DNA from: SZUA-36 sp963753105
Lineage (GTDB): Bacteria; Pseudomonadota; Gammaproteobacteria; Xanthomonadales; SZUA-36
Assembly: GCA_963753105.1 (NCBI GenBank)
Contig: CAVWBD010000002.1
Coordinates: 124,001-188,000 of the forward strand
Reading direction: 5' to 3'
Length of the DNA stretch: 64,000 bases
In this document: positions 27,664 through 36,658 of the stretch, in pieces
Numbering within the stretch: the stretch's first letter is position 1
How the letters are laid out: each line of letters begins with the position of its first letter
Made by a program: the position numbers and the translations under genes
The notes under the pieces: model-generated
The model's database searches: none
What the model was told of the DNA's origin: nothing
Seen by the model: only the letters and a program-made list of their open reading frames with translations

Positions 27664-28509
27664 TCAGGGGCTAACAGGGCGTGACGGATCCCGGCACCAC
27701 TCGCTCCAGGAACCTGCATACAATTTTCCACCCGGCAATCCTGCCAACTCAGCGGCGAACAGGTTCAGGCAAGCGGTTACCCCGGATCCACACATGTGCA
27801 CCAGTTCCCCGGATGAGTGATCGCCGAGCAAAGGTTCCAATCCACGCCGGATTTCCTCGACTGTTCTGAAGCTACCCCCGGAGGTCAACACCTCTGCATA
27901 CGCGTAACTGACCGCCCCCGGCACGTGACCGGCCACCGGATCAATCGGCTCCACTTCACCGCTGAACCGCTCAAGCGCACGGGCATCCACCAAGACAATC
28001 TTTTTTGAGGGCAAATCCCGGGCAATATCATCGGTCGATAACACCAGTTCCGATAATGCAGTCAACTCCACGACTGGCGCCTGCCCGGCCACCACTGCCC
28101 CGCTTTCGAGTTCAAATCCCGCGTTGCGCCAGGCATCGATGCCGCCGTCGAGCAGGGCACCGCAATCGTGCCCAAAATATTTCATCAGCCACCACAGGCG
28201 TGAGGCGATGGCCCCGCCGGCATCGTCATAGGCCACCAGTAACTTCCCGGGTGACCAGCCACAGCGTGCCAGGAGAGCAGCAAACCTGTCCGGATCGGGT
28301 AAGGGATGGCGACCGCTGGTGGCGGTCACAGCGCTGGACAGATCCTCCTCCAGGTGCGCATACAGCGCCCCGGGGATATGTGATACCAGATAATTCTCGC
28401 GACCCACTTCGGGCCTGGCCAGCTCATGGCGGCAATCAACGGTAATGCAGCCTTCATCCTGCAGGGCAGCATGCAGTTCGTGTGGCGTATAGAGAATCTT
28501 TCTTCCCAT
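27664..28509 (-). CDS. Two-domain rhodanese sulfurtransferase
   Basis: 281 residues, two rhodanese domains. The first (VDCRHELARPEVGRENYLVSHIPGALYAHLEED) is the inactive regulatory half, with VAYDDAGG at its loop. The second carries the active-site loop CGSGVTAC (about residue 230), the pattern of SseA-like thiosulfate or 3-mercaptopyruvate sulfurtransferases. It transfers sulfane sulfur to cyanide, thioredoxin or other acceptors. ATG 28509 overlaps the NUDIX gene stop (TAATG), so the pair is coupled; the frame continues upstream only inside that gene. Confidence 0.87.
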   Translation of the reverse strand: MGRKILYTPHELHAALQDEGCITVDCRHELARPEVGRENYLVSHIPGALYAHLEEDLSSAVTATSGRHPLPDPDRFAALLARCGWSPGKLLVAYDDAGGAIASRLWWLMKYFGHDCGALLDGGIDAWRNAGFELESGAVVAGQAPVVELTALSELVLSTDDIARDLPSKKIVLVDARALERFSGEVEPIDPVAGHVPGAVSYAYAEVLTSGGSFRTVEEIRRGLEPLLGDHSSGELVHMCGSGVTACLNLFAAELAGLPGGKLYAGSWSEWCRDPSRPVSP

Positions 28510-29126
28510 TATCCCTTTCCAGTCCAATCTCCCAGGCGGCTGCCCAGGTTCAGCAGGATGCCTGCTGTGATGCCCCAGATCGTGTGCCCCTGCCAAAGCA
28601 GTGATGAAGTCACACCGGTTTTGCCATCCCGTTCATATCGATGGTGCGTGTAACTATCGTAGTTAACGGCCAACGCCATCGGCACCGTGAAAACCTCGGA
28701 TACCTCATATTCATTGGGCCTCCAGACAAACGATGGATCGATCAAACCGACCACAGGCAGGACCCGGTAATCTGAAATGGTATCCAGGCGGTCGAGAAAA
28801 CCTATTGGGGATACCTGCGAGAAATCCAGGCCAATCTCTTCTTCCGCCTCACGCAGCGCGGTGGAAATCGCCGAACGGTCTGCCCGGTCGACCGCACCAC
28901 CCGGAAAACTGACCTGCCCGGGGTGCTGTGGCAGGGTTTCGGCACGTACGGTCAACAGGATCTCCGGTTCCGGTTTATCCAGGATCGGGACCAGCACGGC
29001 GGCGGTGCGGCCAGGACGCACCTCGGCTGGCCCTGGACTACCAAAATCCCTGACCTCGAGCGCAGCTACGCCCGCATCGAATGGTGACACCGCATTGAAC
29101 AGGGCATGGTACAGATCAGAAGGCAT
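28509..29126 (-). CDS. NUDIX hydrolase, CoA pyrophosphatase-like (NudL type)
   Basis: 205 residues. The NudL/UPF0035 signature LPQHPGQVSFPGGAVD is followed by a Nudix box (ALREAEEEIGLD) whose glutamates bind the metal. Members hydrolyse CoA and its derivatives to phosphopantetheine and 3',5'-ADP. Stop and start overlap with the downstream rhodanese gene. Cytoplasmic; no membrane or signal segment seen. Confidence 0.87.
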   Translation of the reverse strand: MPSDLYHALFNAVSPFDAGVAALEVRDFGSPGPAEVRPGRTAAVLVPILDKPEPEILLTVRAETLPQHPGQVSFPGGAVDRADRSAISTALREAEEEIGLDFSQVSPIGFLDRLDTISDYRVLPVVGLIDPSFVWRPNEYEVSEVFTVPMALAVNYDSYTHHRYERDGKTGVTSSLLWQGHTIWGITAGILLNLGSRLGDWTGKG

Positions 29127-29222
29127 AGACCGATATGGTACTAAGGCTGCGTAGCACTGAACAGACCTTGCCGGAAAGAATTTTCCGGTCAGGGGGAAAG
29201 CCGGTCTGCTTGATCAACAGGC

Positions 29223-29256
29223 AAAAAAAAGCCGGGCAACAGACGCTGCCCGGCTT
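29223..29256 (-). terminator. Terminator of FKBP gene
   Basis: Arms AGCCGGGCA (29230-29238) and TGCCCGGCT (29247-29255) with an 8-base loop, followed on the minus strand by eight T. Lies about 20 bases past the stop at 29275. Confidence 0.88.
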
Positions 29257-29274
29257 CCTGGTATATAAATCTTA

Positions 29275-29955
29275 CTACGGCAGAATTTCAACCAGCTTAA
29301 GATCGAACATCAGGGCCTCGTTCGGGCCAACCGGCGGGTTGCCACGGGAACCAAATGCCAATTCAGGCGGAATAAAGATCTGCCAGGTTGAACCTGCTTT
29401 CATCAGCGGCAATACTTCCTGCCAACCCTGCAAGACGGCATTCACGCTAAATTCTTCCGGGGTGCCACGGGCGAATGAGCTGTCAAATTCACGTCCGTCC
29501 ATCTTGGAACCACGGTAGTGGACAGAAACCTTGCTCTCAAGTCCGGGACGCGCGCCGTCGCCTTCTTCGATGATGCGATATTGAACACCGCTGGGCAGCA
29601 CGACAATTCCGGTCTTGGATTTATTGGCTGCGAGGAATGCTTCGCTCTTGGCCTGGTTTTCTTCAGACAACAGACGGAACTGCTCAACCTGCTCAGCACG
29701 TACCTTTTCCTGAAGGTCCGTCAGCAGTGTGCGCATTTCTTCAACACTGACCTTGGGATCACTCTCTGCTACCACGTCGCGTATTGCGGTAATCAGTGAT
29801 TCCACGTTGAATTCGGTACTACGCCGTTTGATATCGGCACCGATGTCCCAGCCTACTGCGTAGCTAAGTTTCTCTTTATCTGTTTCGACACCCTGGGCCA
29901 GGACCGAGCCTGATACCAGCATGATTAAAATTGTAAGTGCGAGTGTGGATCGCAT
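29275..29955 (-). CDS. Periplasmic FKBP-type peptidyl-prolyl isomerase
   Basis: 226 residues with a signal peptide (TLALTILIMLVSGSVLAQ). An N-terminal FKBP dimerisation helix region (EKLSYAVGWDIGADIKRRS, then a long helix to about 120) is followed by a C-terminal FKBP domain (VSVHYRGSKMDGREFDSSFARG, VLQGWQEVLPLMKAGSTWQIFIPPELAFGSRG). The architecture is that of FkpA/Mip proteins, periplasmic chaperone-isomerases. Divergent from the Psp locus, sharing an upstream region of about 315 bases. Single gene with its own terminator. Confidence 0.92.
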   Translation of the reverse strand: MRSTLALTILIMLVSGSVLAQGVETDKEKLSYAVGWDIGADIKRRSTEFNVESLITAIRDVVAESDPKVSVEEMRTLLTDLQEKVRAEQVEQFRLLSEENQAKSEAFLAANKSKTGIVVLPSGVQYRIIEEGDGARPGLESKVSVHYRGSKMDGREFDSSFARGTPEEFSVNAVLQGWQEVLPLMKAGSTWQIFIPPELAFGSRGNPPVGPNEALMFDLKLVEILP

Positions 29956-30216
29956 TGAGTATTCCTCCAGAGGATTCCAGTTTTTCGGTTCAACACCGGC
30001 TTATAAAGGGGGGCTATTCTACATGAGCCACCTTGGATATGTCATGCCCCAAGTCATACCAATTTGACTTCGAGCAGCCAGATAGACTGTTCGAACCCTT
30101 TCAAGTTCAACCACCTGTTGGTAAATTTAACCAACCTCTATGGGCATATTATCCCGTAATTTACATGGCTCAAATAAAAATGCTTCAATATCTGCATGTT
30201 ACAAGCAAAAAAAATA

Positions 30217-30233
30217 TTGGCACGATGCGTGCA
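30217..30233 (+). promoter_or_regulatory. Sigma-54 (RpoN) -24/-12 promoter for the psp locus
   Basis: TTGGCAC at 30217-30223, then GATGC, then GTGCA ending at 30233. Against TGGCAC-N5-TTGC only one position differs, and the GG/GC spacing is exact. A start about 12 bases downstream fits pspA at ATG 30272. Psp operons are classically RpoN/PspF controlled. The stretch upstream to the divergent FKBP gene (29956-30216) would hold PspF sites; no pspF gene is present in the window. Confidence 0.75.
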
Positions 30234-30271
30234 TTAAAACTGCTACAGAATTTATTGCAGGAGCACGAACT

Positions 30272-30982
30272 ATGAGTATTTTTTCCAGATTCACCGATAT
30301 TATCAACGCCAATATCAATTCCTTGCTGGAAAAAGCCGAAGATCCGGAGAAAATTATCCGGCTGATGATCCAGGAAATGGAAGATACGCTGGTTGAAATC
30401 CGTTCTTCAGCGGCCAAATGCATCGCCGACAAGAAGGAACAGAATCGTTACCTTGAGTTTCTGGAGCGCGAACAGCAAGGCTGGGCCAACCGTGCGGAAC
30501 TGGCGATTCGCCAGGACCGGGAAGACCTGGCCCGGGCGGCATTGACCGAAAAGCAGGCCCTGGCTGACGAAATGGAACAGACCAGGCATGAAACAAAAAT
30601 GCTCGATGAGCAGCTTGAGAAGTTCAACTCGGATATCTCGCAGTTGCAGAGCAAGCTGAATGATGCCAAGACCCGTCAGCGCAGCATCGTCATTCGTCAC
30701 AAGACGGCCACCACCCAGTTGGCGGCGCGTAAACACATCCATGATGACACGATCGATGAAATGCTGTTTCGGTTCGAGAATGCCGAACGGCGTATCGACC
30801 GGGTCGAGGCCCAGGGTGAATCGATGGAGATGGGACGACGCAAGGGCCTGGCGGAAGAGATCGCCGGTCTTGAAGATGACGACCGCGTTGAGGACGAACT
30901 GCAGGAACTGAAGGCCAAGCTCAACAAGTCAGCCAAGCCAGCCAAGCCAGCCAAGACTGAAGAAACCAAGCAGGAGAAATAA
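30272..30982 (+). CDS. pspA: Phage shock protein A
   Basis: 236-residue PspA/IM30 family protein, almost wholly helical and coiled-coil. The N-terminal amphipathic helix (MSIFSRFTDIINANINSLLEKAEDPEKIIRLMIQEMEDTL) binds stressed membrane, and RHKTATTQLAARK and MLFRFENAERRIDR are core motifs. The lysine/proline tail ends in an AKPAKPAK repeat. ESCRT-III-like effector of envelope stress; in enterics it also inhibits PspF. ATG 30272 has GGAG upstream; longer in-frame starts precede the sigma-54 promoter and are rejected. The fused pspBC gene starts 3 bases after the stop. Confidence 0.94.
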   Translation: MSIFSRFTDIINANINSLLEKAEDPEKIIRLMIQEMEDTLVEIRSSAAKCIADKKEQNRYLEFLEREQQGWANRAELAIRQDREDLARAALTEKQALADEMEQTRHETKMLDEQLEKFNSDISQLQSKLNDAKTRQRSIVIRHKTATTQLAARKHIHDDTIDEMLFRFENAERRIDRVEAQGESMEMGRRKGLAEEIAGLEDDDRVEDELQELKAKLNKSAKPAKPAKTEETKQEK

Positions 30983-30984
30983 TA

Positions 30985-31596
30985 ATGGGTGAAATGATTG
31001 CCATCTTATTACTGACAGTCTGTGCGCCGTTGTGGATCATATTTCACTACATCACCAAGATGAAAATGTCCAAGGGCCTGACGCCTGAAGACGAAAAAAT
31101 GTTGACCGAGGTCTGGGAATCCACCAAGCGGATGGAAGACCGTATCAAGACGCTGGAACGGATCCTGGATATTGAAGTCACCGGCCTGGAGACAGCATTC
31201 ATGAACGACCTGTACGAACGCAAAAACCCGCACCGCCTTTACCGGGATAAGGACAACGGCATACTGGCAGGTGTCTGCGCCGGGTTGGCCGACTATTTCG
31301 GTCTCAATCGAAAAGGTTTGCAACTGGTCGTTGCGGTATGCACCCTGTTCTTCTTCCCGTTCGTCGTGCCGGCATACATCATCCTGGCGATTATTGTCCC
31401 GGTCAAACCTAAAGACCTGTACAAGGATGAGAGCCAGGAGAAGTTCTGGCGCGGTGTAAGCATGGCGCCGACCGATGTATTCAGTAACCTCAGCCACCGG
31501 TTCCGCGAACTTGATCTGCGTTTACAGAAGATGGAAGCGTATGTCACGTCGAAAGAATTCGATATGGACCGGGAACTGGGCAATCATTCGCGCTGA
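30985..31596 (+). CDS. PspB-PspC fusion membrane protein
   Basis: 203 residues. Residues 1-68 look like a complete PspB: one N-terminal TM (about 3-22, IAILLLTVCAPLWIIFHYI), then the coiled-coil TEVWESTKRMEDRIKTLERILD. Residues 81-142 are a PspC domain (NPHRLYRDKDNGILAGVCAGLADYFGL, then a TM around LFFFPFVVPAYIILAIIVPV). The tail has the amphipathic LDLRLQKMEAYVTS segment found at PspC C-termini. In enterics PspB and PspC are separate inner-membrane partners that release PspA from PspF; here one frame carries both, with no internal stop. Co-transcribed with pspA. Confidence 0.85.
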   Translation: MGEMIAILLLTVCAPLWIIFHYITKMKMSKGLTPEDEKMLTEVWESTKRMEDRIKTLERILDIEVTGLETAFMNDLYERKNPHRLYRDKDNGILAGVCAGLADYFGLNRKGLQLVVAVCTLFFFPFVVPAYIILAIIVPVKPKDLYKDESQEKFWRGVSMAPTDVFSNLSHRFRELDLRLQKMEAYVTSKEFDMDRELGNHSR

Positions 31597-31752
31597 TTGC
31601 ATGCTCAAGCACGGGATTGCGGTAAAGGGAATAATTATCGCGTTGTTTTGTAACGAATTGAGCGTTTCTCGCGTCAACTTATTAGAGAAGGGACAGTCTG
31701 AACAACAAAGCAACAGACTACCTGGCTGAGATAACCAAAGGAATTGAGAAAC

Positions 31753-31896
31753 ATGAATCAACTTGAAACCAATACAAGTAACGCGCTGGTAGAGACGATA
31801 CCATTGTTCGCATCTGTCTGGGTCGCCCTTTACTATGTGCTGCGCAAGAACTTCCAGGAACGCCGTTTGGCTGCCATTGCGAGCACCGAGAAATAG
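31753..31896 (+). CDS. 47-residue small membrane protein in the psp locus
   Basis: ATG 31753 to TAG 31896, preceded by AAAGGAATTGAG, a good ribosome site. It encodes a short polar N-terminus (MNQLETNTSNALVET), one hydrophobic stretch (IPLFASVWVALYYVL) and a positively charged end (RKNFQERRLAAIASTEK), consistent with a single-pass inner-membrane protein, N-out by the positive-inside rule. It lies 156 bases after pspBC with no terminator between. Position and shape recall accessory Psp proteins (PspD, PspG), but I see no clear sequence match. Could be an unrelated small protein. Confidence 0.55.
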   Translation: MNQLETNTSNALVETIPLFASVWVALYYVLRKNFQERRLAAIASTEK

Positions 31897-32015
31897 TCCA
31901 GCGGAGCACTGACCACTAATCCATCCACAACAAGCAGGAAAAGTATCCCCAACGGCGTAACGCCACTCTGAATCCCTTACAATGCACCTCTAAATCCTGC
32001 AAACGAGGTGCGTGA

Positions 32016-32798
32016 ATGAAACCCTCAAACATCCAAGTTGAAACTGACCAGCGCGTCATGCGTATCACCATCGACCGTCCGAAAAGCCTCAACGCGCTTA
32101 ACACCCAGACGATAAAAGAACTAAGCCAGGCCATTGACCAGGCAGCCGCCGATGATGAAATTCGCGTGTTGGTCATCACCGGTGCAGGGGACAAAGCATT
32201 CGTGGCAGGCGCCGATATTGCCGAAATCCAGGCATTGGATGAAGAAGCGACCCGGCAGTTCGGTGATCTGGGTCACGAAACAATGAACAAGATCCAGCAT
32301 CTCGGCAAACCGGTCATCGCGGCAGTCAACGGTTATGCACTGGGTGGTGGCTGCGAACTGGCATTGGCCTGCACACTCCGTATCGCTTCGGACAACGCCC
32401 TGGTCGGCCTGCCGGAAATCACGCTGGGCATCATTCCGGGTTTTGGTGGTACACAAAGACTGACACGGATTACCGGGAGTGGCCGTAGCCTGGAGATGAT
32501 GCTTACAGGCAAGCCGATCAATGCGCAGAAAGCGCTGGACTGGGGTCTGTTCAACCTGGTGGTAGGTCAGGAAGAACTGACCAATGCGACCCATAAACTA
32601 GCGGCGCATTTGGCTAAATCATCACCATGCGCCATGCGTAGCATCATGGATGCGGTCAACCGGGGGATGGACCTGCCGCTCGAGGACGGTCTCGAGATTG
32701 AAAAAGACCAGTTCATCAAGATCTGCCGGACACAGGACATGCGGGAAGGCACCACGGCCTTCCTTGAAAAACGCAAGGCTGTCTTCAGGGGGTGTTAA
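32016..32798 (+). CDS. Enoyl-CoA hydratase (crotonase family)
   Basis: 260 residues. Classic enoyl-CoA hydratase features: IDRPKSLNALNTQ, oxyanion-hole AGDKAFVAGADIAEIQ (about 60) and NGYALGGGCELALACTLRIAS (about 108), then GLPEITLGIIPGFGGTQRLTR with the catalytic glutamates expected in this region. Hydrates short-chain trans-2-enoyl-CoA in fatty-acid or butanoate metabolism. Ribosome site GAGG precedes ATG 32016. Convergent with the DUF1684 gene at one-base spacing. Confidence 0.92.
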   Translation: MKPSNIQVETDQRVMRITIDRPKSLNALNTQTIKELSQAIDQAAADDEIRVLVITGAGDKAFVAGADIAEIQALDEEATRQFGDLGHETMNKIQHLGKPVIAAVNGYALGGGCELALACTLRIASDNALVGLPEITLGIIPGFGGTQRLTRITGSGRSLEMMLTGKPINAQKALDWGLFNLVVGQEELTNATHKLAAHLAKSSPCAMRSIMDAVNRGMDLPLEDGLEIEKDQFIKICRTQDMREGTTAFLEKRKAVFRGC

Positions 32799-33742
32799 TC
32801 AACCGGCATCCGGGTGAAAGTCTTTTTCCCCGGCGCTTACCTTGAGATCCAAGCGGTTTTCCTGTGGCGGTAACGGGCAGGTTGAATAGGGGTTGAACGC
32901 ACAGGGCGGGTTATAGGCCTTGTTGAAATCGACCACAAGCCGGCCATCTGCAGGCATGCCATCGCTGTACAGAAAACGTCCCGCCCCGTAAGTGCCACGG
33001 CCGCTGGTGCGGTCGGCGAAAATAAACCACAGGTCACGGGAATGTGCGTCGCCTATGGCCAGCAGGCTATGGGTCTTGCCGTCCCTGTCAAACTCGAAAG
33101 TGCCAAAGACCGGCATTTCATTGACCTGTCCGAGCACATTGGAAATTTCAATAGCCGCATCTTTTTCAGCCCGCATAAAGCGGCCATCGATACGCCAGCT
33201 CTCATCAATCGGGTAATTATCCACGCCTTCGAAGTTCAGCAGCGCAGGGGCCTGTGAATCCTTGACACGCAGGGCATAGGATTCCCTGAAAATGACAAAG
33301 AAACTCACGCTGTCGCTTGCCACCAGTGTCGGCTGACCAGCGACATCGGCGATCAGTTCCGCCTCGGCCGCATGTTCTCCTGCGATGGTCACGTTTTCAG
33401 TGTTGGCGCTGACAAAACGCAGTTTGTCATCCTGCAAAAACACGCTGCCCCAGTTTTTGGCGCCGCCGGTCAAGCGGATGTCGTTACCCTCGCCGCTGCC
33501 GACGCGGTTTTCCCCGTCCTTGAGCCATTCGAGACCGACCAGCGTCAGCCAGCCATCGGGGCGTGACAAGCCCGCGTGCCGCTTGGCCCTCCAGGCTTCG
33601 ATGCTCGCCTGGTGACTTTCAGGCTGTTCATTTGCCCCGGCTTGCCATCCGCTGCCATAACAGGGGATAACAGGCCGAGACCGAGTAATGTGGCCGGCAC
33701 CAGGACCAATGCCTGTTGTAATTTTTGTTTTAATAAAGTCAT
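32799..33742 (-). pseudogene. DUF1684 secreted protein, single-base frame break near its N-terminus
   Basis: ATG 33742 overlaps the manC stop (ATGA) and opens a signal peptide (QQALVLVPATLLGLGLLSPVMA). After ADGKPG the frame slips at a run of four bases (CCCC, 33635-33638). One more G on the coding strand would continue as ANEQPESHQASIEAWRAKR into the intact DUF1684 domain (RPDGWLTLVGLEWLKDGENRVGSG to FNPYSTCPLPPQENRLDLKVSAGEKDF). As written, translation from 33742 runs out of frame at 33635, and the domain is reachable only from TTG 33569 without a signal peptide. The family has no established activity. Recent pseudogene or homopolymer sequencing error. Confidence 0.8.
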
Positions 33743-35184
33743 CTCAATCTTCCGTAAATGTCTTCAAAGCGCTCGATATCATCTTCGCCAAAATAGTCAC
33801 CGGTTTGCACCTCGATCACGTGCGCGTCCTCGTCTCCGGGGTTCTCCAGCCGGTGCAGGGTTTCAACCGGTATATTGGTCGACTGGCTGGCCTCCAGCAG
33901 GAACTCCTCGTCACCACAGCGGACTTTCACGGTGCCACGCACCACGGTCCAGTGCTCTGCCCGGCGGTGGTGCAGCTGCAAACTCAACACCTGGCCCGGC
34001 TTGACGACCAGGCGTTTGACCTTGCAGTCATCGGAATCTTCGAGGATGGTAAAGCTGCCCCAGGGGCGATGGACCGTCTTGTGGAAACTGATTGCCTCGT
34101 GTTTCAAATCCGCCAACTGGGCCACGACTTCCTTGACATCCTGTGCCCGGTTGCGGTCGGCCACCAGCACGGCATCACCGGTATCCACAACGACCAGGTC
34201 CCTGACACCCACGGCAGCCACGAGACGTTCGCCACCCTGGATAAAACAACCCGTGGAGTCCACCATCACGGCCTTGCCCCGGATGCGATTACCGCTCTCA
34301 TCCGATTCATACAGTTCGGAAATGGCTTTCCACGAACCGATATCGCTCCAGCCGAAATCACTGGCAACAACGGCCGTATTGTCAGCTCGCTCCATGACCG
34401 CGTAGTCGATGGAGATCGACGGGCACTCGCTGAATGCTTCGGCCGGGAATTCTATAGGTGAAGCCGTCCTGTCGGTCGCTGCCCACACACGTTGCGCGGC
34501 CTCAAACACGTCCGGTGCAAAGCGTTGCAGGGATTCCAGGAATGTTCCGGCCTGGAAACAGAACATACCGGAGTTCCAGTAATATTCACCCGAATCCAGA
34601 TACTTGATGGCTGTGGCCTCGTCCGGTTTTTCGACAAACTCGGCAATCCGGTAACCGCCGTCGGCGGTCAAAGCCTCGCCCTGGCGTATATAGCCATAAC
34701 CGGTTTCCGCATGGGTCGGGTAAATACCGAAAGTCACCAGGAAACCCTGTGCTGAAAGTTTCGCGGCTTCTTTAACGGATGATTCAAAGGCCTGCAGGTC
34801 TGCGATCAGGTGGTCGGCGGGCATCACCAGCATGGATGCATCTTCACCCGCGCTGTCTCTCACACTCATGGCCGCCAGTGCGATCGCCGGCGCGGTATTC
34901 CTGCCCATGGGCTCGAGCAGAAACTCTTCATTGCCACCGCCGGCAAGACCGGCATAAAGGTCACGTGTGTAAAAGTAATAATCGCGGCTGGTCACGGTGA
35001 TGACCGGTGCGCCCCCGGCCACTGCCCTGGCCCGGAGTAATGTCTTTTCCGCCAGCGTTTCACCATCCACCAGCTCCATGAATGGCTTGGGGTGTGCACG
35101 GCGGGATACCGGCCACAAGCGTGTACCCGCACCACCTGACAGGATCACCGGGATCAACGTTTGCTGTGAATCAGTCTCGCTCAT
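33739..35184 (-). CDS. manC: Mannose-1-phosphate guanylyltransferase / mannose-6-phosphate isomerase
   Basis: 481 residues, bifunctional type II PMI/GMP. The N-terminal nucleotidyltransferase (VILSGGAGTRLWPVSRRAHPKPF) makes GDP-mannose. The C-terminal cupin (RPWGSFTILEDSDDCKVKRLVVKPGQVLSLQLHHRRAEHWTVVRGT) isomerises fructose-6-P and mannose-6-P. FVEKPDE and GMFCFQ are further GMP-domain motifs. Provides GDP-mannose for exopolysaccharide or O-antigen. Start overlaps the rfbD stop (ATGA). Confidence 0.95.
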   Translation of the reverse strand: MSETDSQQTLIPVILSGGAGTRLWPVSRRAHPKPFMELVDGETLAEKTLLRARAVAGGAPVITVTSRDYYFYTRDLYAGLAGGGNEEFLLEPMGRNTAPAIALAAMSVRDSAGEDASMLVMPADHLIADLQAFESSVKEAAKLSAQGFLVTFGIYPTHAETGYGYIRQGEALTADGGYRIAEFVEKPDEATAIKYLDSGEYYWNSGMFCFQAGTFLESLQRFAPDVFEAAQRVWAATDRTASPIEFPAEAFSECPSISIDYAVMERADNTAVVASDFGWSDIGSWKAISELYESDESGNRIRGKAVMVDSTGCFIQGGERLVAAVGVRDLVVVDTGDAVLVADRNRAQDVKEVVAQLADLKHEAISFHKTVHRPWGSFTILEDSDDCKVKRLVVKPGQVLSLQLHHRRAEHWTVVRGTVKVRCGDEEFLLEASQSTNIPVETLHRLENPGDEDAHVIEVQTGDYFGEDDIERFEDIYGRLR

Positions 35185-36104
35185 ACCAGTTCCTTTTTCC
35201 TGATTTCATTGATCACTGTTTGCAGGGACACCTCGAAAACCGCCGGGCTGATGCCGAACACCTCATTAATCCTGGTGGTATCCAGCACCGACCAATGTGG
35301 TCTTTGTGCGGGTTGCTGGAAGCCGGAACTGGGTACCGGCGAAATATCCGGTGGCTCGTCCAGCATTCCTGACTCCAATCCCAATCCAAAAATTGCCTGG
35401 GCAAACTCAAACCAGCTCAATGCGCGGTTATCACAATAGTGAAACACACCGCTTTCAGCATCGCTGCCGGATGCCTGCCACTTCGCGATGACCGCATCGG
35501 TAGCGAGCGCCAGGTTCCTGGCCCAGGTCGGACAACCACGCTGGTCATCCACGACCTTCAAAGACAGCCCCCTGCGCGCCAGGTTCAGCATGCTCAGCAC
35601 GAAATTCTTTCCATGCGATGAATAAACCCACGACGTTCTGAGGATCACGTGCTTGCCGCCGGCGGCCTCCACGGCCCGCTCCCCTGCCAACTTGCTGTCG
35701 CCGTAAATACTCAATGGATCGGGTTTATCCGCTTCAAGGTAGGGTCTGTCTGCCTGGCCGTTAAATATGTAATCGGTTGAATAATGGATCAGGCGAGCAT
35801 CGTTTCGTTCCGCCCAGCGCGCCAGGCGACCCGGCAGTCCAGCGTTGATATCACAGGCAGTGACCGGGTCCTGCTCGGCCTGGTCGACTGCCGTATAGGC
35901 CGCCGTATTGACAATCAGTTCAGGCCGCAAGCGGTTCAGTAAGATTTCCAGCTTACCGCCATCATCCAGGTCCTGGGTCACCCAGTTAGGCAACGGTTGC
36001 AGCGGTGGACTGCGATCCAGCGCTGTGACCCTGCCACGTTTGTTCAACAATGGCAGCAGTTCGCAGCCAAGCTGACCGGCCGCGCCCGTCAACAGGATGT
36101 TCAT
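35181..36104 (-). CDS. rfbD: dTDP-4-dehydrorhamnose reductase
   Basis: 307 residues, extended SDR. NADP-binding LLTGAAGQLGCEL at the N-terminus and the STDYIFNGQADRPYLEAD motif, with the catalytic Tyr/Lys pair in YGDSKLAGE. Final step to dTDP-L-rhamnose. Overlaps rfbC upstream and manC downstream by 4 bases each, so the operon is tightly coupled. Confidence 0.95.
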   Translation of the reverse strand: MNILLTGAAGQLGCELLPLLNKRGRVTALDRSPPLQPLPNWVTQDLDDGGKLEILLNRLRPELIVNTAAYTAVDQAEQDPVTACDINAGLPGRLARWAERNDARLIHYSTDYIFNGQADRPYLEADKPDPLSIYGDSKLAGERAVEAAGGKHVILRTSWVYSSHGKNFVLSMLNLARRGLSLKVVDDQRGCPTWARNLALATDAVIAKWQASGSDAESGVFHYCDNRALSWFEFAQAIFGLGLESGMLDEPPDISPVPSSGFQQPAQRPHWSVLDTTRINEVFGISPAVFEVSLQTVINEIRKKELV

Positions 36105-36658
36105 GAGATTCCCGGTGGTAAGCGATTGACTGGAACATCCCTTAATAGTGGCGCCAAACGATCCCTACCGGAAATGGTTTCCGGCTGACAAGGCCACTTT
36201 ATGCCTATATCCGGATCGTCCCAGGCGATCGCGGCATCGTGCGCCGGCGAGTATTCCGTGGTGCAGTGGTAATGAAACAACGCGCTATCACTGAGAACCA
36301 AAAAACCGTGGGCAAAACCTTCGGGGATGTACATCTGGCGGTGGTTGCCTGCACTCAACTCCGCTCCTGCCCACTGCCCGAACGAGGGCGAGCCCGGGCG
36401 GATATCCACCGCCACGTCAAAAATACGGCCCTCCATGACCGAGACCAGCTTGCCCTGGGGTTGCTGGTACTGGTAATGCAGGCCCCTTAAAACGCCTTTT
36501 GCCGAGCGGGAAACATTGGCCTGTGCAAACGTACCGGGCAGTCCATGCGCCCTGTAAACGCTGGCTTTCCAGCTTTCCAGGAAATAACCCCGGTCATCAC
36601 CGTGCACCCGGGGTTCGATGATGACGACACCATCGAGACCGGTTTCCAGCACTCTCAA
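36101..36658 (-). CDS. rfbC: dTDP-4-dehydrorhamnose 3,5-epimerase
   Basis: 185-residue cupin epimerase: PRVHGDDRGYFLESWKASVY, QANVSRSAKGVLRGLHYQ with the catalytic His, and GFAHGFLVLSD. Epimerises C3 and C5 of dTDP-4-keto-6-deoxyglucose. The only in-frame starts are unusual: TTG 36658, overlapping the rfbA stop, or GTG 36652. Translational coupling may compensate for the weak codon. Confidence 0.94.
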   Translation of the reverse strand: MRVLETGLDGVVIIEPRVHGDDRGYFLESWKASVYRAHGLPGTFAQANVSRSAKGVLRGLHYQYQQPQGKLVSVMEGRIFDVAVDIRPGSPSFGQWAGAELSAGNHRQMYIPEGFAHGFLVLSDSALFHYHCTTEYSPAHDAAIAWDDPDIGIKWPCQPETISGRDRLAPLLRDVPVNRLPPGIS

